From Hyphomicrobiales bacterium (GTDB lineage: Bacteria; Pseudomonadota; Alphaproteobacteria; Rhizobiales; Rhizobiaceae): a DNA stretch of 64,000 nucleotides. Below the pieces are notes generated by a model. The model saw only the letters and a list, made by a program, of their open reading frames with translations, was not told the origin of the DNA and searched no databases. The position numbers and the translations under genes were made by a program. Of the stretch, positions 16,845-25,685 are shown piece after piece; the first letter of the stretch is position 1; every line of letters starts with the position of its first letter. The stretch covers positions 305,307 to 369,306 of the forward strand of contig UCGV01000002.1 of the NCBI GenBank assembly GCA_900471925.1. The letters are read 5' to 3'.

Positions 16845-16880
16845 AAAAAGGGCCCGACGCATCTGGTGATACGCCGGGCC
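16845..16880 (-). terminator. intrinsic terminator on the minus strand
   Basis: Read on minus, a 13-bp stem with two G-U pairs closes the tetraloop ACCA (GGCCCGGCGTATC paired with GATGCGTCGGGCC) and is followed by CTTTTTG. It lies about 100 bases after the small minus-strand ORF and directly behind the plus-strand SH3 gene. It probably serves both, best on minus. Confidence 0.75.
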
Positions 16881-16982
16881 TGATATCGATCGGCACGTGT
16901 TGAGGGGAGACGGCCGATCTAGGCGGGACGTGAGGGGTGTGTCCCGCTGATCTTAAAACTGCGGCCGAGCCTATTGGTTCCC

Positions 16983-17165
16983 TCACCACCCTGACGATGT
17001 GCGGCGCTGCGTCGCGAGCAGGTCACGCATCTGCGCATAGGGACCGAGCAACATCTTCAACCGGCTCTCCTCCATCCTGTCGAGGCGGTAGTGCTGCGCA
17101 AATGCATGCACGCTCCAGACTTCGCGCAGGCGAGCCTCATCCATTCTGTCGGGATCAATCGTCAT
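16983..17165 (-). CDS. small conserved-looking hypothetical protein, 60 residues
   Basis: A 60-residue soluble, helical, charged protein (MTIDPDRMDEARLREVWSVH at the start, then HYRLDRMEESRLKMLL). No cysteine, membrane segment or signal peptide is present. The composition is that of a real protein rather than a shadow. No gene overlaps it, and a good minus-strand terminator follows. Two halves look alike (DRMDEARLREVW and DRMEESRLKMLL), which suggests an internal helical duplication. Function is unknown. Confidence 0.6.
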   Translation of the reverse strand: MTIDPDRMDEARLREVWSVHAFAQHYRLDRMEESRLKMLLGPYAQMRDLLATQRRTSSGW

Positions 17166-17424
17166 GTTCTGCCTGGGTACTGCGCATTCTGTTTCTTCGA
17201 TGCGCGGAAGTCGCGGCGATATATGTCGGTTTTGTGACGATCACAACGGATGCCAGCCGTGCAAAAAAGCCAAGGCTGGTTAACAGCATAGGGCAACCGG
17301 CCGGGCGCCTGATCTACCGGTTATTGTTCTTAACAACTCCTTAAATCGCCGCATTTACAGTTCAGTCGGACAGAACCGTCGCCTGGGGGCGCGGTCTTCC
17401 AGAGCAAGGGTCAGCCGCTCCAAA
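17166..17424. other. divergent promoter region
   Basis: This stretch lies between the 60-residue ORF (minus) and the class A PBP gene (plus). It contains AT-rich TTGTTCTTAACAACTCC near 17324-17340, including the short palindrome GTTCTTAAC. I see no reading frame I trust here. Confidence 0.4.
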
Positions 17425-19761
17425 ATGGTAGCCAGACGCAGATCAGACGAGAGGATCGAACCGTCCTTCAACGGCCGTGGCGGCCGTGAAGAGGATGACG
17501 AATTCGCGCTCGACGCCGATGACCGTATCGACGGACGGCATGGCACGAAACGGACATCGAAATCATCCGCGCCCCGTCGCTCGCCGGCAAAGCGCCGCGC
17601 CGAACCGCGTGAGCGCGAAGGCGGCGGCCTGTTCGCGTTCCTGCGCAGGATCGTTTACTGGTGCATCGTGCTCGGCATCTGGGCCGGCATCGGTCTTGCC
17701 GGGCTGGTGCTCTATTATGGTTCGCGCATGCCGAATGCCAGCACCTGGGCGATCCCGGAGCGGCCACCGAACGTCAAGATCACCGCAGTGGACGGAAGCG
17801 TGATCGCCAATCGCGGCGCGACCGGCGGCGAGGCGCTGTCGCTCGACAATATGTCGCCCTACATTCCCGAAGCCGTCATCGCCATCGAAGACCGGCGTTT
17901 CTATTCGCATTTCGGCGTCGATCCGCTGGGCCTGGCGCGCGCCTTCGTCAACAATGTGACCGGCCAACCGATCCAGGGCGGCTCGACGCTGACGCAGCAA
18001 TTGGCCAAGAACCTGTTCCTCTCGCCCGATCGCACGCTGGAGCGCAAGGTACAGGAGGTGCTGCTCTCCTTCTGGCTGGAGCAGAAATACACCAAGGACC
18101 AGATCCTGGCGATGTATCTCAACCGCGTCTATTTCGGCTCGAACGCCTATGGCGTGGAAGCGGCGGCGCGGCGCTATTTCAACAAGTCGGCGCGCGATGT
18201 GAACCTCGGCGAAGCGGCCCTGCTTGCCGGTCTCGTCAAGGCCCCGTCGCGCCTTTCGCCGGCGCGTGATCCCGAAGCAGCCAATGCCCGCGCGCAGGTC
18301 GTGCTGCAGGCGATGCGTGACCAGGGCTATATCAGCGCCGACGAGATCAAGACCGCGATGTCGCAGACGCCGGCTTCGGCCCGCAGCTACTGGTCGGGCG
18401 CCGGACAATATGTCGCCGACATGGTGATGGACGAGCTGCAGGGGCTGGTCGGTGACGTGAAGGAGGACGTCATCGTCGATACAACCATCGACAAGAACCT
18501 CGAAAAGAAGGCCGAGCAGTCGGTTGTCGACGTGCTCGACAAGGAGGGCGGCAAGTTCGATGCGTCGCAGGCGGCGCTCGTGTCTATCGACGGCACCGGC
18601 GCGATCCGCGCATTGGTCGGCGGCAGGGACTATGCGACGAGCCAGTTCAACCGCGCCGTCAAGGCCAAGCGTCAGCCGGGCTCCTCCTTCAAGCCTTTCG
18701 TCTATGCCGCAGCACTCGAAAAGGGTCTGACGCCGGATAGCGTCTTCAACGATGCGCCGATCCGCATCGGCGACTGGACGCCTGAGAACTACGAGAAGAA
18801 ATACAATGGCCAGGTGACGCTGAGGACCGCACTTGCCAAGTCGCTGAACACGGTGGCCGCGCAGCTCGTGATGTATGACGGGCCGGACCAGGTGATCAAG
18901 CTTGCCCATCGCCTCGGCATCGAATCCGACCTGCAGCCGAATGCCTCGATCGCGCTCGGCACATCGGAAGTTTCCCTTATGGAGCTGACGGCCTCCTATG
19001 CCGCCTTCATGAACGGCGGCTACAAGGCAACCCCGCATGTGATCCGCCGCGTGACCACGACAGCCGGCAAGGTTCTCTACGAGAATACCTATGACAGCCC
19101 GCCGCGCGTTCTTTCCGAGCAGATTGTCGCCGAAATGAACATGATGATGATGGGCGTCATCAACGGCGGCACCGGTTCCAGCGCCAAGCTTCCGGGCTGG
19201 CAGGCGGCCGGCAAGACCGGCACGACGCAGAATTCACGCGACGCACTTTTCGTCGGCTTCACAAGCAATCTGACGACGGGCGTATGGTTCGGCAATGACG
19301 ACGGCAAGCCGATGAAGAAGGTGACCGGCGGCGGACTTCCGGCCAAGGCCTGGAAGGAATTCATGGTCGCCGCGCACAAGGGGCTTTCACCGGCGCCGCT
19401 GTTCGGCATGGGCCAGACGTTTGGCGATCCCGCTGCCAATCCGGGCGTCGATCCCAATACCGGCCAGCCGATGGCGCAGGCCCAGCCTGGGTTCGGGCAG
19501 CCTGGACCCGAGCAGCCCTCCACGGTCGGCAGCATCATTTCCGGCGTCTTCGGTGGCAATGGCGATGTGAACCGCTATCCGCCTGCGCCCGGGCAGCCGC
19601 AGGCGGGGATACCGGTGAATGGTGGGCCGGTGCCGCCCGCCGATGTTGCCGGCGGCGGTTACGATGATATGGTGCCACCTGACGACGTGGGCGGAGCGCC
19701 GGCAGCAGCGCGGCAGCAGCCGCGACGCACGACCCTGCTCGATCTGATCATGGGGCAGTAG
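17425..19761 (+). CDS. class A penicillin-binding protein (PBP1A family)
   Basis: A 778-residue bifunctional peptidoglycan synthase. A basic and acidic cytoplasmic tail (1-73) precedes one membrane anchor (about 74-97). The glycosyltransferase domain has catalytic AIEDRRFYSHFGVD near residue 155 and GGSTLTQQLAKN near 190. The transpeptidase domain has PGSSFKPF near 420 with the active serine, KSLN near 472, and KTGTTQ near 596. A Pro/Gly/Gln-rich periplasmic tail follows from about 670. It polymerises and cross-links glycan strands. A hairpin at 19783-19815 follows the stop. Confidence 0.94.
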   Translation: MVARRRSDERIEPSFNGRGGREEDDEFALDADDRIDGRHGTKRTSKSSAPRRSPAKRRAEPREREGGGLFAFLRRIVYWCIVLGIWAGIGLAGLVLYYGSRMPNASTWAIPERPPNVKITAVDGSVIANRGATGGEALSLDNMSPYIPEAVIAIEDRRFYSHFGVDPLGLARAFVNNVTGQPIQGGSTLTQQLAKNLFLSPDRTLERKVQEVLLSFWLEQKYTKDQILAMYLNRVYFGSNAYGVEAAARRYFNKSARDVNLGEAALLAGLVKAPSRLSPARDPEAANARAQVVLQAMRDQGYISADEIKTAMSQTPASARSYWSGAGQYVADMVMDELQGLVGDVKEDVIVDTTIDKNLEKKAEQSVVDVLDKEGGKFDASQAALVSIDGTGAIRALVGGRDYATSQFNRAVKAKRQPGSSFKPFVYAAALEKGLTPDSVFNDAPIRIGDWTPENYEKKYNGQVTLRTALAKSLNTVAAQLVMYDGPDQVIKLAHRLGIESDLQPNASIALGTSEVSLMELTASYAAFMNGGYKATPHVIRRVTTTAGKVLYENTYDSPPRVLSEQIVAEMNMMMMGVINGGTGSSAKLPGWQAAGKTGTTQNSRDALFVGFTSNLTTGVWFGNDDGKPMKKVTGGGLPAKAWKEFMVAAHKGLSPAPLFGMGQTFGDPAANPGVDPNTGQPMAQAQPGFGQPGPEQPSTVGSIISGVFGGNGDVNRYPPAPGQPQAGIPVNGGPVPPADVAGGGYDDMVPPDDVGGAPAAARQQPRRTTLLDLIMGQ

Positions 19762-19782
19762 CAGTATCGGAAGAGGATTTGC

Positions 19783-19815
19783 GAGCCTTGCGAAAACACG
19801 TCCCGCGCAAGGCTC
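19783..19815 (+). terminator. hairpin after the PBP gene
   Basis: A 10-bp perfect stem (GAGCCTTGCG / CGCAAGGCTC) with a 13-base loop begins 21 bases after the stop. No T tract follows. Confidence 0.5.
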
Positions 19816-19923
19816 AGCATGCAAGATTTGCACGGTTTACGGGTGCAAAGCAGACCCTTTTCCGGCTACTGTAAAAATTGAAGGCAACACATTCGTTTTG
19901 CTGGATTCCGGGCCATTTCTCGC

Positions 19924-19953
19924 CTTGCAGTCCAGAAAACCGCTCCTTATATA
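19924..19953 (+). promoter_or_regulatory. putative heat-shock (RpoH-type) promoter of dnaK
   Basis: CTTGCAG at 19924-19930 and CTTATATA at 19946-19953 sit about 115 bases before the dnaK ATG, with 16 bases between CTTGCA and CTTATA. The CTTG -35 core is what alphaproteobacterial RpoH and the housekeeping sigma both use; the -10 fits either. Heat control of dnaKJ by RpoH is known in the group; assignment to this site is inference. Confidence 0.5.
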
Positions 19954-20065
19954 CGCCGCATCACCGCAATCACGATTGCGTAATCTTAGTAGACCCATCC
20001 CGTAAGGGGCTGTCAGGGAAATGCCTTCTCGGGGTTCCGACAGCTTGCTTCAAGGAGAGAATGAC

Positions 20066-21976
20066 ATGGCAAAAGTAATTGGTATCGACCTTGGAACGAC
20101 AAATTCCTGCGTCGCGGTCATGGACGGCAAAGACGCAAAGGTCATTGAGAATGCGGAAGGCGCGCGCACGACCCCTTCCATGGTGGCATTTTCCGATGAT
20201 GGCGAACGCCTCGTCGGCCAGCCGGCCAAGCGCCAGGCGGTCACCAACCCCACCAACACACTCTTCGCCGTAAAGCGCCTCATCGGCCGCCGTTACGAAG
20301 ACCCGACCGTCGAGAAGGACAAGCACCTCGTTCCCTTCACGATCGTCAAGGGTGACAATGGCGACGCCTGGGTCGAAGCCAACGGCAAGGGCTATTCGCC
20401 CGCACAGATTTCCGCGATGATCCTTCAGAAGATGAAGGAAACCGCCGAATCCTATCTCGGTGAAAAGGTCGAAAAGGCCGTCATCACCGTTCCGGCTTAC
20501 TTCAACGACGCGCAGCGCCAGGCAACCAAGGATGCCGGCCGCATCGCTGGTCTTGAAGTTCTGCGCATCATTAACGAGCCAACCGCTGCGGCACTAGCCT
20601 ACGGCCTCGACAAGAAGGACGGCAAGACGATCGCCGTTTACGACCTTGGCGGCGGTACCTTCGATATCTCGATCCTCGAGATCGGCGACGGCGTCTTCGA
20701 AGTGAAGTCCACCAACGGCGACACCTTCCTCGGCGGTGAAGACTTCGACATGCGTCTCGTCGAATATCTCGTAGCCGAGTTCAAGAAGGACAACGGCATC
20801 GACCTGAAGAACGACAAGCTTGCCCTGCAGCGCCTCAAGGAAGCTTCCGAAAAAGCAAAGATCGAGCTGTCCTCCTCGCAGCAGACCGAAATCAACCTGC
20901 CGTTCATCACGGCCGATGCTTCCGGCCCGAAGCACCTGACGCTGAAGCTGACCCGCGCCAAGCTCGAAAGCCTGGTCGACGATCTCGTCCAGCGCACGAT
21001 TGCTCCGTGCAAGGCAGCCCTCAAGGATGCCGGCGTTACTGCTGCCGAAATCGACGAAGTCGTTCTCGTCGGCGGCATGAGCCGCATGCCGAAGGTGCAG
21101 GAAGTCGTCAAGCAGCTGTTCGGCAAGGAGCCGCACAAGGGCGTCAACCCGGATGAAGTCGTCGCTCTTGGCGCCGCCATCCAGGCCGGCGTTCTCCAGG
21201 GCGACGTCAAGGACGTTCTGCTTCTCGACGTAACGCCGTTGTCTCTCGGCATCGAAACGCTGGGTGGCGTCTTTACCCGTCTGATCGAACGCAACACGAC
21301 GATCCCGACGAAGAAGAGCCAGACCTTCTCGACCGCAGACGACAACCAGCAGGCCGTCACCATCCGCGTCTCGCAGGGCGAGCGTGAAATGGCTGCCGAC
21401 AACAAGCTGCTCGGCCAGTTCGACCTCGTCGGCCTGCCGCCGTCGCCGCGTGGCGTTCCGCAGATCGAAGTCACCTTCGATATCGATGCGAACGGCATTG
21501 TCCAGGTTTCGGCCAAGGACAAGGGCACCGGCAAGGAACAACAGATCCGCATCCAGGCTTCCGGCGGCCTCTCCGACGCCGACATCGAGAAGATGGTGAA
21601 GGACGCAGAGTCCCATGCCGCCGAAGACAAGAAGCGTCGCGAGGGTGTGGAAGCCAAGAACCAGGCCGAAAGCCTTGTTCATTCCACCGAAAAGTCGCTC
21701 AAGGATTACGGTGACAAGGTTTCCGAAGCTGATCGCACCGCAATCTCCGATGCAATCGCCGCTCTGAAGACTGCGACCGAGGCAACCGATGCCGACGCCG
21801 AGGACATCAAGGCCAAGACCCAGACGCTCATGGAAGTTTCCATGAAGCTCGGCCAGGCGATCTATGAAGCCCAGCAGGCCGAGGGTGGCGCAGCCGACGC
21901 TTCGGCTGATGATGACAATGTCGTCGATGCCGACTACGAAGAAGTCAAGGACGATGACCGCAAGAAGTCCGCTTAA
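20066..21976 (+). CDS. dnaK: molecular chaperone DnaK (Hsp70)
   Basis: A 636-residue Hsp70 that binds exposed hydrophobic segments in an ATP cycle driven by DnaJ and GrpE, and that also helps control RpoH. The ATPase domain (1-385) shows [12 protein letters not shown] at the start, [11 protein letters not shown] near 193 and [10 protein letters not shown] near 335. The substrate-binding domain has [12 protein letters not shown] helical lid ends in an acidic tail with [16 protein letters not shown] 20066 has AAGGAGAG upstream. dnaJ follows after 82 bases, the usual rhizobial order. Confidence 0.98.
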   Translation: MAKVIGIDLGTTNSCVAVMDGKDAKVIENAEGARTTPSMVAFSDDGERLVGQPAKRQAVTNPTNTLFAVKRLIGRRYEDPTVEKDKHLVPFTIVKGDNGDAWVEANGKGYSPAQISAMILQKMKETAESYLGEKVEKAVITVPAYFNDAQRQATKDAGRIAGLEVLRIINEPTAAALAYGLDKKDGKTIAVYDLGGGTFDISILEIGDGVFEVKSTNGDTFLGGEDFDMRLVEYLVAEFKKDNGIDLKNDKLALQRLKEASEKAKIELSSSQQTEINLPFITADASGPKHLTLKLTRAKLESLVDDLVQRTIAPCKAALKDAGVTAAEIDEVVLVGGMSRMPKVQEVVKQLFGKEPHKGVNPDEVVALGAAIQAGVLQGDVKDVLLLDVTPLSLGIETLGGVFTRLIERNTTIPTKKSQTFSTADDNQQAVTIRVSQGEREMAADNKLLGQFDLVGLPPSPRGVPQIEVTFDIDANGIVQVSAKDKGTGKEQQIRIQASGGLSDADIEKMVKDAESHAAEDKKRREGVEAKNQAESLVHSTEKSLKDYGDKVSEADRTAISDAIAALKTATEATDADAEDIKAKTQTLMEVSMKLGQAIYEAQQAEGGAADASADDDNVVDADYEEVKDDDRKKSA

Positions 21977-22058
21977 TCAGCGGGCCGGCGGCCTACGCTA
22001 GACGATAGACATCCGGCTGCTCACCATGGCAGCCGGAAATCCATTTCCGGGGCTTAAA

Positions 22059-23192
22059 TTGGCAAAAGCGGACTTTTACGAAACTCTGGGTGTAGCCAAG
22101 ACGGCGGATGAGAAAGAGCTGAAAAGCGCCTTCCGCAAGCTGGCAATGAAATACCATCCGGACAAGAACCCGGATGACAATGACGCCGAACGCAAGTTCA
22201 AGGAAATCAACGAAGCCTACGAGACGCTGAAGGATCCGCAGAAACGTGCGGCCTATGATCGTTATGGTCATGCGGCCTTCGAACATGGCGGCATGGGTGG
22301 CCCAGGCGGCGGTGCCGGTTTTGCCGGTGGTGGTTTCTCCGACATTTTCGAGGACATCTTTGGCGAGATGATGGGTGGCGGCCGTGGCCGGCAACGCTCT
22401 TCGGGCGGCCGTGAGCGTGGCGCCGATCTTCGCTACAATATGGAAATCTCGCTGGAAGAAGCCTTTTCCGGCAAGACGGCGCAGATCCGTGTCCCGACAT
22501 CGATTACCTGCGACGTCTGTTCGGGTTCCGGCGCCAAGCCCGGCACGCAGCCGAAGACCTGCGGCACCTGCCAGGGTTCGGGCCGTGTACGCGCCGCGCA
22601 GGGCTTCTTTTCGATCGAACGCACCTGCCCGACCTGCCATGGCCGTGGACAGATCATTCCCGATCCGTGCCCGAAGTGCCACGGCCAGGGCCGTGTGACC
22701 GAGGAGCGCTCGCTCTCCGTCAACATCCCTGCTGGCATCGAAGACGGCACCCGCATCCGCCTGCAGGGCGAAGGCGAGGCCGGCACGCGTGGCGGTCCGG
22801 CCGGCGATCTCTATATCTTCCTGTCGGTAAAGCCGCATGAGTTCTACCAGCGCGACGGAGCCGATCTCTATTGCGCCGTGCCGATCTCCATGACGACGGC
22901 GGCACTCGGCGGCACGTTTGATGTAGCGACGCTCGACGGCACCAAGTCGCGTGTCACCGTTCCCGAGGGCACGCAGGCCGGCAAGCAGTTCCGCCTGAAG
23001 GGCAAGGGCATGCCTGTACTGCGCTCCAGCCAGACGGGCGACCTCTACATCCAGATCCAGATCGAGACACCGCAGAAACTTACCAAGCGCCAGCGCGAAC
23101 TTCTGCAGGAATTCGAACAGCTCTCCTCGAAGGAGAACAATCCGGAATCGACGGGCTTTTTCGCCCGGATGAAAGAATTCTTCGAAGGCTGA
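22059..23192 (+). CDS. dnaJ: molecular chaperone DnaJ (Hsp40)
   Basis: A 377-residue J-domain co-chaperone that delivers substrates to DnaK and stimulates its ATPase. The J domain has YHPDKNP near residue 33. A Gly/Phe-rich linker follows, then four zinc repeats ([32 protein letters not shown], about 140-210), then the two beta C-terminal domains. The family begins (M)AKADFYE, so the start is TTG 22059, six bases after GGGG. An in-frame ATG at 22026 would add an 11-residue extension. A strong terminator follows. Confidence 0.96.
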   Translation: MAKADFYETLGVAKTADEKELKSAFRKLAMKYHPDKNPDDNDAERKFKEINEAYETLKDPQKRAAYDRYGHAAFEHGGMGGPGGGAGFAGGGFSDIFEDIFGEMMGGGRGRQRSSGGRERGADLRYNMEISLEEAFSGKTAQIRVPTSITCDVCSGSGAKPGTQPKTCGTCQGSGRVRAAQGFFSIERTCPTCHGRGQIIPDPCPKCHGQGRVTEERSLSVNIPAGIEDGTRIRLQGEGEAGTRGGPAGDLYIFLSVKPHEFYQRDGADLYCAVPISMTTAALGGTFDVATLDGTKSRVTVPEGTQAGKQFRLKGKGMPVLRSSQTGDLYIQIQIETPQKLTKRQRELLQEFEQLSSKENNPESTGFFARMKEFFEG

Positions 23193-23213
23193 ATTCTCTA
23201 TCCGTCAAAATTG

Positions 23214-23248
23214 AAAAAGCCGGAGGTTCTACCTCCGGCTTTTTTATT
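23214..23248 (+). terminator. intrinsic terminator of dnaKJ
   Basis: A 14-bp perfect stem (AAAAAGCCGGAGGT / ACCTCCGGCTTTTT) with loop TCT and a T-rich tail starts 22 bases after the dnaJ stop. Confidence 0.93.
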
Positions 23249-23398
23249 TGCGCTCCAATTCGAAACAGCTGTCTCACGCCGGGACGCAGACCAAAACGCG
23301 GATGGCTTGTGTTAACGCAGGGACTGGATGGTGCTTGCAAGTTTCTGAAATACATACTGTCTTTGCCCCGCAATCCGGGACGAACAGAAGGTATCTCC

Positions 23399-23605
23399 AT
23401 GTCGGCAACGACCTTTTCCAATTGCCTGTCCGAAGATGTCGATGCACTGGCAGGTGCACTCTATACGTGGTGCGCCGAGCGCAACATCAAGCTGCGCAGC
23501 CAGCAAGGCCTGTCGATCGCCAGTATCGCAATCGATCTCTTCCATGCCGGACATCAGACGCAAGACGACCTGCTCGTTGCCTTGCACGAATGCGAGCTTC
23601 ATTGA
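23399..23605 (+). CDS. small hypothetical protein, 68 residues
   Basis: A 68-residue soluble protein (MSATTFSNCLSEDVDALAGA at the start, ending ALHECELH). It is predicted mostly helical, with three cysteines and no signal peptide. The ATG at 23399 has AAGG nine bases upstream. It lies between the dnaJ terminator and the minus-strand XRE regulator and appears to be a single gene. No family recognised. Composition and a free-standing position argue that it is real. Confidence 0.6.
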   Translation: MSATTFSNCLSEDVDALAGALYTWCAERNIKLRSQQGLSIASIAIDLFHAGHQTQDDLLVALHECELH

Positions 23606-23639
23606 ATTCGGAGAATTTTAGAAATCGGCGTAGAGTATC

Positions 23640-24005
23640 TCAAGCCGCGTTTTCGGTAGCCTGGCCGCACATGAGATTGAGGATCGTCTTGACGGCCTGC
23701 TTGCCCGCAGACGAGTTCAGCCTGTCGTAATTGACAGCCAGTTCATAGGCTTCGGGGCTCAATTCGACGCGATTGGAGAATTGAGAAATTCCCGTCCCTT
23801 CAAAGAGCTGGGAAATATCGACGCCAAGGAAGACCGCGATCTGATGCAGCTTGCTGGCAGAAACACGATTCGTGCCCTTCTCGTATTTCTGGATTTGCTG
23901 GAACGTCAGGCCCAGGGCCTCACCGAGTTCCAATTGAGAAACACGTCGGCGAGCGCGAAGCTGTCTCACGTTGCGACCGACAATGATATCAATCGGATCT
24001 GGCAC
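23640..24005 (-). CDS. XRE-family (Cro/CI-type) transcriptional regulator
   Basis: A 121-residue DNA-binding protein. The helix-turn-helix (about 8-63) contains VSQLELGEALGLTFQQIQKY followed by EKGTNRVSASKLHQIA, the pattern of the PhrR/PraR-like regulators common in rhizobia. The C-terminal 50 residues probably dimerise. GTG 24005 lies behind GGGAGAGAG. The upstream 270 bases are AT-rich and carry two copies of a 15-bp near-palindrome, so autoregulation is likely. Its targets are not known from sequence. Confidence 0.88.
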   Translation of the reverse strand: MPDPIDIIVGRNVRQLRARRRVSQLELGEALGLTFQQIQKYEKGTNRVSASKLHQIAVFLGVDISQLFEGTGISQFSNRVELSPEAYELAVNYDRLNSSAGKQAVKTILNLMCGQATENAA

Positions 24006-24072
24006 TGACGCTCTCTCTCCCTCTAAACCCTTTGTTTACCATATAGCGTCGGCTGAATATCTCAACCCGTAA

Positions 24073-24087
24073 GTTGCAAATTTCAAC
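24073..24087. promoter_or_regulatory. operator-like palindrome, site 1
   Basis: GTTGCAAATTTCAAC is palindromic except at its centre and one pair per arm. Directly upstream, CAAC (24063-24066) and GTTG (24073-24076) form a second overlapping inverted pair. It lies about 70 bases before the XRE gene start, a likely autoregulatory position. Confidence 0.55.
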
Positions 24088-24179
24088 CGACTTTTTTTGG
24101 GCATTATCCAATTTAATCAGTTGGTAGCGCCATATTTTTTGCAACCTGAATTCATCAATTGGTCACTTAACGGCGATGT

Positions 24180-24194
24180 GTTGGAAATTTGAAC
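24180..24194. promoter_or_regulatory. operator-like palindrome, site 2
   Basis: GTTGGAAATTTGAAC matches site 1 at 13 of 15 positions and lies exactly 107 bases from it, close to ten helical turns. It stands about 90 bases before the divergent small ORF. Confidence 0.5.
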
Positions 24195-24283
24195 ACCCTG
24201 TAGTTGACTTCATCTGACGTGGCGATAGTTAGTCGCGCCGGGATCCTGAAACGCCAGTCTGACAAGAGGCTTCGAGCACTGCG

Positions 24284-24484
24284 ATGACCTTCGCTCCCAC
24301 CGGGAAACGTGATGCCGATAGTATCGTCATCGATACGCGCCGCCAGAAACTGACGACCATCCTTGATTCCCTGAGGTCGCTGCGCAGCTCGATCGAGGAT
24401 CGGCCTGACCTTCTCTACTGGATCGAGAAGGCGATTGCGGAGGCTGAGGCGCAGCTTGAGGCCCCCTCTCCTCGCATGCATTGA
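24284..24484 (+). CDS. small hypothetical protein, 66 residues
   Basis: A 66-residue charged, helical protein (RRQKLTTILDSLRSLRSSIE, then WIEKAIAEAEAQLE), possibly a short coiled coil. No membrane segment or cysteine. The ribosome site is weak, with only GAG nine bases before ATG. It lies between the XRE operator region and recF. No family recognised; the biased helical composition supports it, but it may be untranslated. Confidence 0.5.
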   Translation: MTFAPTGKRDADSIVIDTRRQKLTTILDSLRSLRSSIEDRPDLLYWIEKAIAEAEAQLEAPSPRMH

Positions 24485-24560
24485 CGGCCAAAACGGCTCC
24501 CAGCCTTGATATCCTGGTGGCTTCGTCTTAGCTGTCAGCCTTGATGATTCCGGATATCCG

Positions 24561-25685
24561 ATGCCGCACAAGGTTGCCCTTTCCCGTCTGAAATTGACCG
24601 ACTTTCGCAATTATGTGTCGGCCTCGCTTGCGCTCGATGGGCGTCATGTGGTGCTGACCGGGGATAATGGTGCCGGCAAGACCAATCTCATGGAAGCGGT
24701 CTCCTTCCTGTCACCGGGACGCGGCATGCGTCGTGCCGCCTATGGCGATATTACCCGTGTGGGTGCTGCGGGCGGCTTTTCGATCTTCGCCGAACTCGAC
24801 GGCATGGAAGGCGATGTCGAGATCGGAACCGGGATCGATACAAGCGACGAGGCGACCGCACGCCGGCTGCGGATCAACGGCACGACAGCAAGGACCGTCG
24901 ACGAGCTGACGGATCACCTGCGTGTACTCTGGCTGACACCGGCCATGGATGGGCTGTTTACGGGCGGTTCTTCCGACCGCAGGCGCTTCCTCGACCGGCT
25001 GGTGCTGTCGCTCGATCCAGAACACGGAAGACGGGCGAGCGATTTCGAGCGTGCCATGCGCAGCCGCAACAAGCTCCTCGACGAAAGCCGTTTCGATCCA
25101 TCCTGGCTTTCCGGCATCGAGGAGCAGATGGCGAGCCTCGGCATCGCCATGGCACTTGCCCGGCAGGAGATGCTCGGACTGCTGACCCGGCTCATCGAGG
25201 AGAGCCGCGAGACCTCCCCCTTCCCCTCCGCATCGCTACAGCTCTCGGGCTTCATGGACGGGCAGTTTTCAAGGCCCTCGGTCGATCTCGAGGACGAATA
25301 TGCGGCTACGCTTGCCGCCAATCGCTACCGCGATTCCGGCGCCGGGCGCACGCTCGAAGGACCGCATCGCGCCGATCTCATCGTGCATCATCGCGAGAAG
25401 CAGATGGAGGCGGCGCGCTGCTCCACCGGCGAACAGAAAGCGCTGCTGGTCGGCCTCGTGCTCGCCCATGCGCGGCTTGTCGGCAACCTGACGGACCATG
25501 CGCCGATCCTGCTGCTCGACGAGATTGCCGCCCATCTCGATGAAGGGCGCCGTGCAGCGCTGTTCGACCTCATAGACGGGCTCGGCGGCCAGGCTTTCAT
25601 GACCGGAACGGATCAACAGATGTTTGCGGCCCTCGGCGAGCGAGCACAGTTTTTCACCGTTGCCGACGGAAGGGTTTTCGAATGA
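24561..25685 (+). CDS. recF: DNA replication and repair protein RecF
   Basis: A 374-residue SMC-like ATPase that loads RecA at single-strand gaps with RecO and RecR. N-terminal KLTDFRNYVSASL precedes Walker A TGDNGAGKTNLMEA near residue 35. The ABC signature CSTGEQKALL lies near 288 and Walker B ILLLDEIAAHLDE near 317. Length is normal. In many bacteria recF sits with dnaA-dnaN-gyrB; here it heads a recF-moeB-like-GNAT unit joined by ATGA overlaps. recR lies 15 kb away in the same window. Confidence 0.95.
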   Translation: MPHKVALSRLKLTDFRNYVSASLALDGRHVVLTGDNGAGKTNLMEAVSFLSPGRGMRRAAYGDITRVGAAGGFSIFAELDGMEGDVEIGTGIDTSDEATARRLRINGTTARTVDELTDHLRVLWLTPAMDGLFTGGSSDRRRFLDRLVLSLDPEHGRRASDFERAMRSRNKLLDESRFDPSWLSGIEEQMASLGIAMALARQEMLGLLTRLIEESRETSPFPSASLQLSGFMDGQFSRPSVDLEDEYAATLAANRYRDSGAGRTLEGPHRADLIVHHREKQMEAARCSTGEQKALLVGLVLAHARLVGNLTDHAPILLLDEIAAHLDEGRRAALFDLIDGLGGQAFMTGTDQQMFAALGERAQFFTVADGRVFE

